Shown here piece by piece: positions 1-11,172 of a DNA stretch of 64,000 nucleotides. The notes below the pieces were generated by a model that was not told the origin of the DNA, did not search any database, and worked only from the letters and a program-made list of their open reading frames with translations. This stretch comes from Sambucus nigra (Eukaryota; Streptophyta; Magnoliopsida; Dipsacales; Adoxaceae): NCBI GenBank assembly GCA_949130495.1, contig OX422221.1:152935741-152999740 (forward strand), read 5' to 3'. The position numbers and the translations under genes were made by a program. The first letter of the stretch is position 1. Every line of letters begins with the position of its first letter.

Positions 1-179
1 TTTAAACATCTTTATGAAGGGAAACTGTTGCTAAAATATATTCTTACATGTACTTACTTCACAAACCACCTACCTACTAAATCTTCTACAAAACCACCTT
101 AAGATAGCATGTCGGTTGGTTGGCATGAATGGAGTAAGGACTTCAATGATTCTAATCCAACACATCAACTTTAATTTAG
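1..179. other. Unassigned AT-rich sequence
   Basis: I see no coding region, RNA gene or repeat in this leading stretch. It directly precedes the palindromic array and might belong to the same mobile element, but nothing in it shows that. Confidence 0.5.
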
Positions 180-753
180 GCATATACTAATGATATATAC
201 TCTTGCTGCATGCATATATCACTGATATATGCTTTGATTTATGCATATATCGGTGATATATGATCTTGTTGTATGAATATATCACTGATATATGCTTTGA
301 TCTAGGCATATATCAGTGATATGTGCTCTTGATGTATGCATATATCACTGATATATGATCTTTATGTATGCATATATCACTGATATATGCTCTGCTTTAT
401 GCACATATCAGTGATAGATGATTTTGCTCTATGCATATATCACTGATATATGTTTCGATTTAGGCATACATAAGTGATATGTGATCTTCTAAATGCATAT
501 ATTAGTGATATATGCTTTAATTTAGGCATATATCAGTGATATATGCTCTTGTTGTATGCGTATATAAGTGATAGATGCTCTGATTTATGCATATATCAGT
601 GATATATGCACTTCCTATATGCACATATCACTGATATACGTTTTGATTGAGGCAGATCTCACTTCGTGTATGCACATATCAATGATATATGCTTTGATTT
701 AGGCATATATCACTGATATATGCTCTGATTTAGGCATATATCAGTGATATATG
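180..753. repeat. Tandem array of 21-bp palindromes (about 19 copies)
   Basis: The core unit is GCATATATCA, one base (C or G), then TGATATATGC: a perfect 10+1+10 palindrome. I count about 19 copies separated by 10-11-bp spacers, giving a period near 31-32 bp. The spacers tend to alternate between a TTTGATTTAG type and a TCTTGTTGTAT type, hinting at a dimeric higher-order unit near 63 bp. Copy 16 (about 650-670) is badly degenerate. Each unit could extrude as a short hairpin. Dense palindromic motifs of this sort resemble the subterminal protein-binding repeats of plant DNA transposons; that is inference. No coding potential. Confidence 0.9.
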
Positions 754-3467
754 ATTTGAAATTATGTTAGAATTCATATGAATGTAAATGAGCAGAGTAG
801 GATTCTTCTTAAAATCAGTAACAAATATTCTACATCCAAATGTGGGAGCTAGTAGAATTTGTTTAAGTTGATGTATAAATGGATCGATAGGGATCATAGG
901 ATTCATGGGTTAAAAGACTATTTTACATACTTATGTTCACATTGGTATATATGTAGGTGATGTTCACATATTACAACCACATTCATTTGATACATTTAGT
1001 GACATCATCTGATCATGAAACATATGTGTGAATCGAATACAAAGTAAACTGATTATATAAATAAATATATGAATATTTACAGATAAGAAATATGCAGTGC
1101 ATTGGTTTTGGTTTCGCATCTTAGTATCCACTTTAGTTCCTTACGCTTTCACACTTGTGTCATTACATTTGTTAAACCAAAATTTTCTAAATTCATTATA
1201 CATTACAAAAGAATAAAAACTAAATCAATACTATTGAATTCTTTCCAAAACTTAGTGAACTTCCATGTAGGCTGCTTGTAGGTGAGATTAGAACAAAGTA
1301 ACATCAAGCCTTCTCGCAAAAAAAAGTCTTAAACCTTCATTGTTACTGTACAATGCCACTTTATGATTACGTTTACCAATGTTGTTTCATAACAAGTCTA
1401 AATTTCCTTTGATACACTATGCTTGGATCATAAAAGTTAGAACTTTACCTTATTCATTGCATATATTGTGGTCAAACATCCAAACTTAATTAATTAATCA
1501 TCAATTTAGAACTCGGTTTGTTCAGGCAGACGGTTGCACACAAATAATTTCTAATTGTTTTTAGCAGTTTACTATCGCACAAGTTCTGACTTTGCTTCCT
1601 TAGGCTACAAAATGTTCATAACTAGGACAAATAAACCTTACACATTTCACGCATTGTGGGAATTTACATACAACACTAATTTCAAAACAAAAATGATAGA
1701 ATTATTGTATTAGTTCGGACTTATCAAGGATGGGACATTCAGATTTTTTGCTATCAATAATCATCTCAATTTATAAATTAAACTCATATCTATAAAATGT
1801 TATTCTAAAGAATATTTATTAATCAAATATATGTTTGTGATTTCTTTAGCATGTGTATATGATTCAACTTTTTCAGGTTCCATTTGGTTGGGACAACGAA
1901 TGCATACAAAACAACAATCTACTTAATTTTTCACTAACTTTCTTCATGTTTCAGCAGACAACAGGAACTTCTGAATCGGAGGAACATAATACTGTCAATA
2001 CCATATTTGATGCTCGGGTATGAACATTTGAAAATTTCTTTTAACGCATAAATAACTACTACACGTATTGTCAGCGACATTCTTGCATATTTTAGCATAT
2101 CGTGGGAACTACTGAATCAGAATCGCAACAATCTTGAACCGAAATGGCTGAAACACATGTACATTCATTATTCACAAACTTTTTAATTTTTTATTTATCC
2201 ATCTTTCATATATACAAATTTTAGGTCAAATTCGCATTTAACCAAAATTCCATCCAAGAATACATATGTTCGTTATCAATAAACATATATAACATAGAAA
2301 CTAGGAACCTAAAAAATAAAAATAAAAATTAAAAATGGCAATCCAAATTTGGATGTCAATCAGACATCATATTCCACATTTCATTGACATGTTTTGGTTT
2401 TGTTCTAACATTATTATTCCTATATAACACGTATTGTGGGTACGAGTATATTTACGTATGCCCATTTATGGGGGTAAAAAAGGATGGGTCAGAGAGACAC
2501 TTTTTTTTGCCTTTTCTTTTATTACATTCATAAATTTTTTCCTTTTGTAATTGAGAGACGAATTCAAGGTTGTAAAGAACGTACAATAGAGAAATTGCAC
2601 GGGAATGATTCCAGACACTTTTGGGTAATAACAAAGAATAAAACAATTAAATCTTGCAACGGTTTGTACAGGTGGAAAACATTAAATGATCATTCATTTT
2701 TCTTAAATGCAATTTATTAGGGGAAAATGGACTTAATGTTGTAAGCATACCCACATGACTTAAGGGTTGGGGCGGGTGGGTACAAATTAAACAAGTAGTA
2801 CCTGTTGGGGGTGTAGGATACAACCTTAATTTGAGATTTAGTAACAGTTTATTCAATTCGACGATGTATTGCAGGACGATAACATATCCAGTCAGGAAAA
2901 GGGTGTGACAAATATCGATGACGCCAACCACAAATGATCTTCAAAAAGAATAAAATCTTCTAAGTATATTTACAAAATTTAAATTACATTAAGTTATAGT
3001 CATATTTACCTTACATTACTTTCTAAATATACTACAAGTATTTAACTTACATTTCGTTAAATTGTAGGGGAAAATGAATAGAAATAAAGGATGGATGGAG
3101 TTCCAATAATAAAGATTGTTGAATAATTTCTATATTTCCAGTCTTCATGATGTTGTCTTTTCAGTTTACTACTCAATACCTAAATCATTTAACTCTTTTT
3201 ATTCAGAATGATAATTTCTTTATTTTTTTAAGACTTGTCAAGACTTTTTATCACTAAAAAAAATAAATTACGTGTTCTACTTAATTCAATATATTTAATA
3301 TCATAATTTTTTTGCCCAATTAATTTTCTATTATGCTACATCTTCTGTCATTTCAATTTACTTTCTTACCTTACCTATGAAAATAAAAGTATATTTGGTT
3401 TTACACATTTTTCACCCCTTATATTATTACGATTGTTTAAAATAAATTTTACGTCATTTTTCTATAA
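754..3467. other. Non-coding AT-rich stretch with exon-like scraps
   Basis: No convincing gene is present. Two short exon-like pieces lie near 1,953-2,020 and 2,096-2,137. Both encode a variant of the same peptide (TTGTSESE and GTTESESQ); the first is followed by a GTATGA donor-like site, the second is preceded by TTTTAG and ends in TGA. They look like a duplicated terminal exon of an unidentified gene, possibly carried by a transposon. The open frames at 2.45-2.93 kb have no recognisable content, run on both strands and are likely chance. Confidence 0.4.
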
Positions 3468-3491
3468 AAAGCTCGCACGGGTTACTTCCTA

Positions 3492-3492
<1 letters not shown>
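3468..3492 (+). mobile_element. Possible Helitron 3' terminus
   Basis: The sequence AGCTCGCACGGGTTACTT followed by CCTAG, then T, resembles the 3' ends of plant Helitrons, which finish in CTRR just before a T. The downstream flank is an AT repeat, a favoured Helitron target. Against the call, I cannot see the complementary 5' arm of the usual terminal hairpin, and I did not find a matching 5' TC end. It may be a decayed end or a coincidence. Confidence 0.3.

Positions 3493-3529
<37 letters not shown>
3493..3529. repeat. (TA)n microsatellite
   Basis: An uninterrupted run of TA dinucleotides about 37 bp long, lying directly between the Helitron-like end and the block that begins GAGGGGGTGTTTAAC. 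Confidence 0.95.
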
Positions 3530-3532
<3 letters not shown>

Positions 3533-3830
3533 GGGGTGTTTAACTGTTCCAAAATATCAACGTTTGAAATTTATCCATCACCTACAATCTAATGGTCTTA
3601 GATTTTTCCATGTAGGATTATGACGTGGCAAATAGCATAATACCCCTCAAACCCTAAAGACAACCCCCATCTTACATAAACCCTCTCATTCTCTTCCTTC
3701 CCTTTCAACACAAACCCTCTCATTCTCTTCCTTCCCTTTCAACACAAACCCTCCCCCCCCCCCCAAAAAAAAAAACATACAATCTTCCACCCTCCGCCGC
3801 CGCCGTCGCCACTGCCTTCAAGTAGTCTTT
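3530..3830. repeat. Pyrimidine-rich block with 34-bp direct repeat
   Basis: A 34-bp unit that begins AAACCCTCTCATTCTCTTCC is repeated head to tail at 3,678-3,711 and 3,712-3,745, with a partial third copy. It is followed by runs of C and A and a CCG-rich stretch (CCGCCGCCGCCG near 3,796). The pyrimidine-rich composition is like a plant 5' leader, but no open frame follows directly. The start, GAGGGGGTGTTTAAC, could be a transposon terminus; I found no inverted partner. Confidence 0.6.
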
Positions 3831-6594
3831 ATCTCTTACACACTCACACTTTTACGCACTCACGCACACACTCCCCCGACTCCGCTTCAGCCTCATCCAA
3901 TAATAGAGATGATTAAGATCTATTGATAAATTTAATGTATATTTCAAGTTTATTCACTTTGTTTTAGATCTATTTACATGTGTGGTAATTTTTTGGGATC
4001 TAATCATTTTTTGTGATTTGTTATTTATTTTTTCTTTTGCAGAGACTTGATTATAGTTGAACCTCCCAAATTGGTATACACCTTTTCTTTTTTATTTAGG
4101 TTTTTTGGGCAGTATCGAGTTGTTGAAAAGTAGGCACCAAGTAGGGTGTAAAATAAGTAAGTTTTTACATATTGTTAACAAGATCATTACTAAAGTTGTT
4201 GGATTAATTTACTTGGTAACGAGATTATTATTAGAACACGACTCATTTTCAGTTTGGTTTTATACATTCAATTTTCTACGTGTGTGATATGTTTACACCA
4301 ATCATCATTATTTAAAACACGACTCATTTTTCAAATTACAATTTCTAATTGAAATTTCCTTAGTATTTAAGGAAATTAAGTTTATTGTGGTTGATTATTA
4401 CATTCTCAATTGAACTTCAGTTACTCTTCCATGAAGTGTTGACCACAAACTTATCACGGCATTAATACTGACATCTCTTACTCTCTCTGTAATCCTCTTT
4501 TGGTAGTCCTCCCAATACATTTAGCCTATATCAGACATGTATAGATGACTCTAATTTGGTACTGTTAGAAATTCATGTGTATAACTTCATATATAGTTTG
4601 TATGTAGATCTGGATTGATATTTGTTTTTTATTCCAATATTTTACAATTTTGAGTCAATAAATTATTTGCTCATCATTTTAGAAACTATATATGAATGTT
4701 TCTCTCTTTATTTTTTTTTTCCTTTTTGGATGTTTTCCCGTTTAATATCAGGGAGTGAGTTTTTTGAATAATAGTTCAACATCATGGTTTTGTGAACAAC
4801 TCAAATCTCCATAACTATTCAACATCATGGTTTTGTTGAACATTTGGGTTGTGCATATGTCAATATTTACATTTCTGATAGTTCAATTTTGATTTATTTG
4901 TAGATACAATGAAAATTGATGTGGATTTTAGAGACATTGATGGCAATGGATGATGATTGCGGTTTGCGATTTTGCACACGGTAACTAATTTCTGCAACTA
5001 TTTGTAATCAACTAATTCGTTATTGCACTTAATTGTGTTCTTTATATAAAAACGAAATCCATATCTATTTGAAAATTTGGCTATGAACGATCGAATGGGA
5101 TGCTGAAGTTTAATAATGTTTAATGTGTACAGTGTGTGTGGGTTATGGTCCGATACTCATAGTGGAAGACTCGCTTAGGGGAATTCGAGCAATTCGATTA
5201 CATGGAAACATTTTCAAGAATGCGGTTCTGCAACACATCATCTAAACTTTACTGTGGTATGATATGACTTCCAATTTTTGGTTTTTCCCTCTTTTCTTTG
5301 CATTATTATTTGTTCAAATTTAGAATTTTCTTAAAAAAAATCAAAGTTTGTTGATATTTTATCTTGAGTTGTTGTAGGATCAAAGATGGAAGTGAATGAT
5401 ACTGCTACTGCTATTGCTTCTTTGGCACCACGGATTCCTCTCGAAATAAACAGGGAAGTTATTTAATCTACAACTATTTTTTCTTTGGTTCTTAAATTCT
5501 TGAGGCAGCAATAAACTATGGTAACACATAGTGGAATGTCTATGAATGTCTGTGAATGTCTTTTTGTATTTATTCTTCTCTTTCATCTGCGAATGGTATT
5601 ATATGTTTTCTGATGTTATTAAATGTGAATGCAGCAGTTAATGTCAAAAGCAAAGCCAAAGAGACTTCATTAAGGATTCGAGGTCAATGTTATTGTTTTT
5701 ATTTTGATTCTCTCCATGGCCTGTAATTGACTGTTTTATTGTACTAATAATCCATGCACTTGGACCGTGTTTTTTGGTTTCTGGATGGGAATGAATTAAA
5801 ATAAGGTGTTGTGAACACGAACTTGATTTATATAAATATCCTTCTGGTAACTAACACATATATAAATAGCCAATATGATAGTGCAAAATGTTACAGGTTA
5901 TCCAGTAATAGATCTTACGACATAGATTACATATGTGCTTTGTACTATCATTTGGCTTTGCTTTTCACGAATGATAGTCCAAAATTTGGCTATTTACAAA
6001 TGATAGCCAAATGTTACATGCCATATATAAATAAATCTTAAGACATAGATTATATATGTGTTTGTTACTGGATGGATTTTTTGTTTACCATGCTTGCTCT
6101 GTATTTTGCAAGGTACACATATATAAATAGCCAAATAATTGATATAATATTACATAGGTTTTTGATTTCTGGATGGCTATTTATATATCTTCTTGTTATT
6201 TTTTGCAGAAGAATACGAACTTGATTCAGACTGTTAAAAGAGTTACAAGGAGGAGTCATCTTAGTTCATCCCCCATTGTAGTGTGTACTTTTAGATTTGC
6301 TGTGACGCATAAGGTGTTATTATTAAATCAAATCTGATTTGAATTCTTCCAATGGGATTCTTAATTATTTGTGTGCCGCGATAGTTTTGAATTTTTCCAT
6401 TGGGTTTGAAACGAGATGTTGTTACTAATTATCCAAAACTAAATGCTGAATTGATGATCTCAATTCCCGACCTTTCGAATTTCTTCAATTCTCTAATTAT
6501 TATTAGTGATTGTGATTAGGCCTAACCATTTATGGATCCCAATCAGATTTTAACTTACTATTTCATTTATGTTTATTGTTAAATTTTTATGTTA
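3831..6594 (+). other. Non-coding gene-like remnant, unassigned
   Basis: Short plus-strand open pieces with splice-like borders occur here. One near 5,131-5,241 reads VEDSLRGIRAIRLHG and ends in a stop; another near 5,385-5,466 reads MEVNDTATAIASLAPR. T-rich stretches between them look like introns. I cannot assign these to a family and none exceeds about 40 codons. The right edge is the insertion point of the CACTA element, so this region and 11.0-14.1 kb may once have been one locus. It could equally be a non-coding transcript or chance. Confidence 0.3.
6592..6594. repeat. CACTA target-site duplication, left (TTA)
   Basis: TTA directly abuts the CACTAC terminus and is matched by TTA at 11,014-11,016, the 3-bp duplication made by CACTA insertion. 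Confidence 0.88.
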
Positions 6595-6617
6595 CACTAC
6601 ACGAAAATGGGTAAATT

Positions 6618-6835
6618 GTCACCCTTACAGCGCTTAGCCTTGTCACGGTCAATAATCGTGACACAAAACATGCATTTTGTGTCACGGTCATTGACCGTGA
6701 CAAGGCTTGTCACGGTCACTGACCGTGACAAGTCCGTGACAATTATATTTATCACAGGCTTGTCACGATCATTGACTGTGACAATACTTATAATGTTGTC
6801 ACGGTCAATAACCGTGACACAATCGTGACAAATTT
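6618..6835. repeat. CACTA left subterminal palindromic repeats
   Basis: At least five copies of an imperfect palindrome built from GTCACGGTCA and TGACCGTGAC occur within about 240 bp of the left terminus, some with half-sites only. In this superfamily such subterminal motifs bind the element's TNPA protein and help pair the two ends. Their palindromic form also predicts hairpins. Confidence 0.88.
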
Positions 6836-6890
6836 CGTAGTAAAAAACCTTTCCCTTCTTTTTGCTCTCGCCGTTCTTCCCTCCTTTTTT

Positions 6891-7390
<500 letters not shown>

Positions 7391-8580
7391 TAGTAACTAT
7401 CTAATGTTGTTGTTGTTGATGTTGTTGTGAAGGTGTGTTAGATTGACTCAAATATTATTATTGTTATTATTTAATACCCATATAGTTCGAGAGATGTTAA
7501 TTAATTATAAATATGAATTTGAAATTTGAAAAAATCTCTATTTTAATTGTAATAAAATTAAAATATGAAAAAAATGCCATTAAAATTACATTAGATAGTG
7601 ATTTATGTAAAACTGTCCCCTATAGTTAGTTCAATCTTAATTAGGTTCCTAACGTAAGTGACATGTGCCAAGTTCATTAGAGGAGTTAATTTTATGTTAA
7701 AATTTGGACAAAATTAAAATAATATGATAATTGGAGGGCTCGATTGGGAAAATTAAAACATCAGGGACCCACCACCAAACTTAAGGCACACATATTCTAC
7801 TAACCCGAAAAATAAATATTCCTTTTGCATAACTTTACTTAGACTCTTAAGGATTCCGATTATGGTGCTAACTCATGTAAGATGTTAATTGTGGAGAAAA
7901 TATACTCTGCTCTATATTATAATGAGATATGTATACATTGTGCATCAATAAGTACAAGCCAAATATGAAAGAAGTGACATGTTAGTCTTAATAATAACAA
8001 ATAACGATTCACTATTACTTCACATTACTTGCATTTTTTGGAGGTTTAAGAAAGGTTATCCATCCGGATCGAGCTTACGCTCACCTCAAACTATTCCCTC
8101 CATCCCGAATAAGTCTTACGAAATAGAGATTGCTCTTTACGATCGGTAACCCCAAGTTTATATTCGAGGGGAAAACATCTTCTAAAAGGACAAGTCATAA
8201 TAAACCTTGTTTCAACAACGCAAACTAAATCAGGTTTGTATTGATGATTCCAAGAAGTGAGCCCATTTTTTGAATAAGGATTTCCCAACCTGTTTGTTAC
8301 TATTTGTGTGACTTTGGTGGTGTATTCCACACATGTTACCTTGCATTCTCTTCATAAAATTAATTGTGCAGATGCTTGTAATATATGAGGTATATTTCTA
8401 TAATATTAACTATCTTGTTGTAAGAATTAGTAATGACATTGGTACAATATTTTTATCATTTATCTAATGATCTTTTGGCGTGTCAATTAAATATAAGTGC
8501 CCATTACTTTGCCATCTAATTTTCCTAAGAAAGGAATGGCTGCAGGAGGTCGTTTGTGTGCATTTATGACAACCTTGATT
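7391..8580. other. CACTA interior, non-coding
   Basis: AT-rich interior of the CACTA element between the low-complexity block and the second G-rich tract. I see no gene on either strand; it may be 5' untranslated or intronic sequence of the TNPA-like gene, or filler. Confidence 0.5.
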
Positions 8581-8591
8581 GTTTGAAGTTA

Positions 8592-8672
8592 GTGGTGGGT
8601 GGGGGTGGGACAGGGTGGGGTAGGGGGTGGGGTAGGGTGGGGGGAAGGGGGGGGGGGGGGATGGGTGGGGGA
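8592..8672 (+). repeat. G-rich tract with G-quadruplex potential
   Basis: A plus-strand run of GGTGGG, GGGGTGGG and poly-G (including a 14-G run) with at least eight GGG blocks separated by one to four bases. It repeats the motif style of the 7.2-7.38 kb tract in the same transposon and lies just upstream of the first TNPA-like exon. Confidence 0.85.
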
Positions 8673-8777
8673 GGTGTTTAACAGTAACAATTCATTTTTA
8701 TTTGTTGTAATTGTACATATTTGCATGTCTTCTTTTAATTCATTTTAATATGTACTAATAATATTTTTTTACATCAA

Positions 8778-10467
8778 ATGTCTCCTTTAGGTATTAAGGC
8801 GAGCATGATGATGCTAGTTATGATGATGTCGTCTAGGCTCGGTGGTAATGAAGGCGACGAGGACTCCTCGACCCCTAGTCTCCCCAAACATGAAAAATTA
8901 GGGATGCCCATCGAGAACAAGTTGGGGCTATTAACGAGATCCCTCGAGCTGGTCAAGACGATCATCGACCCGGGGTACATTAGTTGCAAGGAGGTGCCAT
9001 ATGAGCTCAAGTTAGTTGTTTGGGTGGCACTACAGGTAATATATTTATATTTATATTTATATGAATATTTCAATTTCAATTTCGATTTCAATTTCATTTT
9101 TTATTTTTATTTATATTTATTTGCAACTAATATTGTATTGGTTGGATATGAACAATTCAACCTGGATCTAAAGCTACGCAATTTTGTCTTGGAGAAGTTG
9201 AGGGAGCAACACAAGACGTGAAAGGAAAATAAGCGGACCCGGTACTTTGGGAAGACACGAGAGTCCATTATCCAATGGCGTGAATCCGACCCGCCGAAGG
9301 AGCCGATCTCATTGGCATAATGGAAAAGGTTCATTGACAATGAGATCGGGGAGCGACAACTGGCTTCTCGCCAATTGGGAAGGGAAAACCGAGAAAAAAA
9401 GACGGACGTGCACTACTCCGGCCAGACGTCTTACGCCAAGGTGGAGCATAGGATGATGGTAAGATTTAATTTTTCTATAACTACATAAAATATATTATTA
9501 TTATTTTACTTTGCGGGGCCGATACTAATTTTACTTTATTTTATTTCAGGGGACAGGGAGTGGCCCTGGGGGTAGGCCATATAGGCTCGATACTTATGTG
9601 GATCTTCGTACGAAGAAGGGGAAGGACAAGGAGGTGTCCCCAAGCGTCGCGACCACAATTGTAAGTAATCCGACAATTTACTTTTTGTTAATTACGTTAT
9701 AATTTTTTAATTTACTTATTTTACTAAATATGTGTTTTTTGTCATTTCAGGCAAAGCTTAAGGAAGTGCATGAGTCGCAGTCTGACGTCGTTAAGGCCTC
9801 TTTATCCACAGACGCACGCAGCGAAGTTCTTGGCTCTGATCGCAAGGGGAGGACAAGGAGGGTGAGCTCACGGGTGGCCAAATCTAGGATCATCGGATTT
9901 GAGATGCGCGACACTGGGTTGGCTCGAATAGTGGATTCACATGATGTGAAGTTGTCCCTTTTGGAGGCGACGGTCTAGGATATGTACCAATTCGTGAAGC
10001 GTTCGTTAGGCGAAAACCGTAAGGGTAAAGGTAAGAGGAAGGCGGTGCGGAAGGAGGTGCGGGAGGAGGGCGTGTGGGAGGACGAGGACGAGGAAAAGGA
10101 TGTGGACCTCGCTACTTCATCGCCGACATGTGTGGACTTTAATGATCCACTTCCCTATTTTACTCCCTTCAACAGATCGATGTTGACACTTAGTTGGCCG
10201 CACATGTTTATAATGGACATATTTGATGGCCAGCGGATAGGGCGGGGGTTGAGGGACCCGAATATCATCCAGGGTGCACTAGTTCATGGACGTGAGCTTC
10301 AAGACATCGAATTTAGGGTGCTCATCACGCATGTGATGCCCAGGAAGGAGAACTCCCAATTGTGGTTGCGCGAACAATGCGACACGGCGTATATTAATGC
10401 ATGTGTTAATTCATATATCGTGTGGCCTACTCACCTCCTTAGCGTTAACCATACCCCAGACATTTAA
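8778..10467 (+). pseudogene. TNPA-like CACTA protein gene (Transposase_24 type), broken
   Basis: Product of the element: a DNA-binding-type accessory protein of plant CACTA transposons, expected to bind the subterminal repeats. Four exons can be read in one phase: 8,778-9,035; about 9,147-9,458; 9,550-9,660; and 9,751-10,467. GT donors sit at 9,036, 9,459 and 9,661, and AG acceptors before 9,550 and 9,751. Exon 2 has the family signature NREKKTDVHYSGQTSYAKVE, and exon 4 continues with KLKEVHESQSD. The last third (VHGRELQDIEFRVLITHVMP) resembles the C-terminal domain common in these proteins. It is dead: TGA at 9,219, TAA in exon 2 (before WKRFIDNEIG) and TAG at 9,976 lie in frame, and I cannot see an AG acceptor for exon 2. 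A short 5' exon may be missing. Confidence 0.82.
9036..9146 (+). other. Intron 1 of the TNPA-like gene, with TTTATA/TTTCAA repeats
   Basis: Low-complexity T-rich sequence made of TTTATA and TTTCAA hexamers between the GT donor at 9,036 and the next conserved residues. The reading frame happens to stay open through it. The 3' border is set by where homology resumes, not by a clear splice site. Confidence 0.55.
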
Positions 10468-10689
10468 TGACATTGATTTAAGTTTGAATTCAATTGTTTA
10501 AAATTATTACATTTGAATTATATTTGGATTATATGGTGATGCATATTCTCTCTATTTTGAATGTATATTTGCACTATCTCTATGTTATCTGGATATATAA
10601 TGTTTGAACATGTACAACGTTGCTATAACAGGTATATATATACTGTTATGCAGTGGTAGTGGCCATACTGCCCAGTATATTTTTTTTCA

Positions 10690-10995
10690 ATTCTGCCCAA
10701 AATTATCATGGTTATTGACCATGACAAGTCCTTAACAAAGTAAGTTGTCACGGACTTGTCACGGTCAATGACCATGATAATTATTTTCAATAGTTTCACG
10801 GTTTTATCACGGTCCTTAACCGTAACAAAGCTTGTCATGGTCAAGACCCATGACATTACCGTGATAATTCTAATATACTTGTCACGATCAATGACCGTGA
10901 CAAGTTCGTGACAAAAAAATTTGTCACCCCCAGAATTGTCACGGTCATTGACCTTGACATGTGCAACTTGTCAAGGTCAATGACCGTGATAATTT
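10690..10995. repeat. CACTA right subterminal palindromic repeats
   Basis: About seven full or half copies of the GTCACGGTCA/TGACCGTGAC palindrome lie within 320 bp of the right terminus, matching the left cluster in sequence. The open frame on the minus strand here is only a translation of these repeats. Confidence 0.88.
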
Positions 10996-11013
10996 GGCAG
11001 ATTTGGTGTAGTG

Positions 11014-11016
11014 TTA
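11014..11016. repeat. CACTA target-site duplication, right (TTA)
   Basis: TTA directly follows the GTAGTG terminus and matches the left flank at 6,592-6,594. Confidence 0.88.
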
Positions 11017-11055
11017 ATTTTTGTGTTGTAAAACGTTAAAATATTAGACTGTGGT

Positions 11056-11172
11056 ATGAATCGAAAGACTCACTCTGCTACAGTTATAGTTGATGGGGTT
11101 TCTGAGTCGAAAAATGCAAGCATTGAAGTTGGGAACTCTACAAGTAGCTTAAGTAATTCTTTATTTGAATGA
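11056..11172 (+). other. 38-codon open frame abutting the CACTA insertion, unassigned
   Basis: An ATG-started frame encodes a Ser/Thr-rich 38-residue peptide (it contains SATVIVDGVSESKNASIEVG) and ends in TGA. It lies 40 bp right of the CACTA insertion, in line with the idea that the element split an older gene-like locus. I do not recognise a family and it could be chance. Confidence 0.25.

Noticed and set aside
180..753. CRISPR array
   Set aside because: Repeats are palindromes with 10-11-bp near-identical spacers in plant nuclear DNA without cas genes; it is a minisatellite or transposon subterminal array.
10623..10856. 77-codon minus-strand frame
   Set aside because: Made of the CACTA subterminal palindromes; no protein family features.
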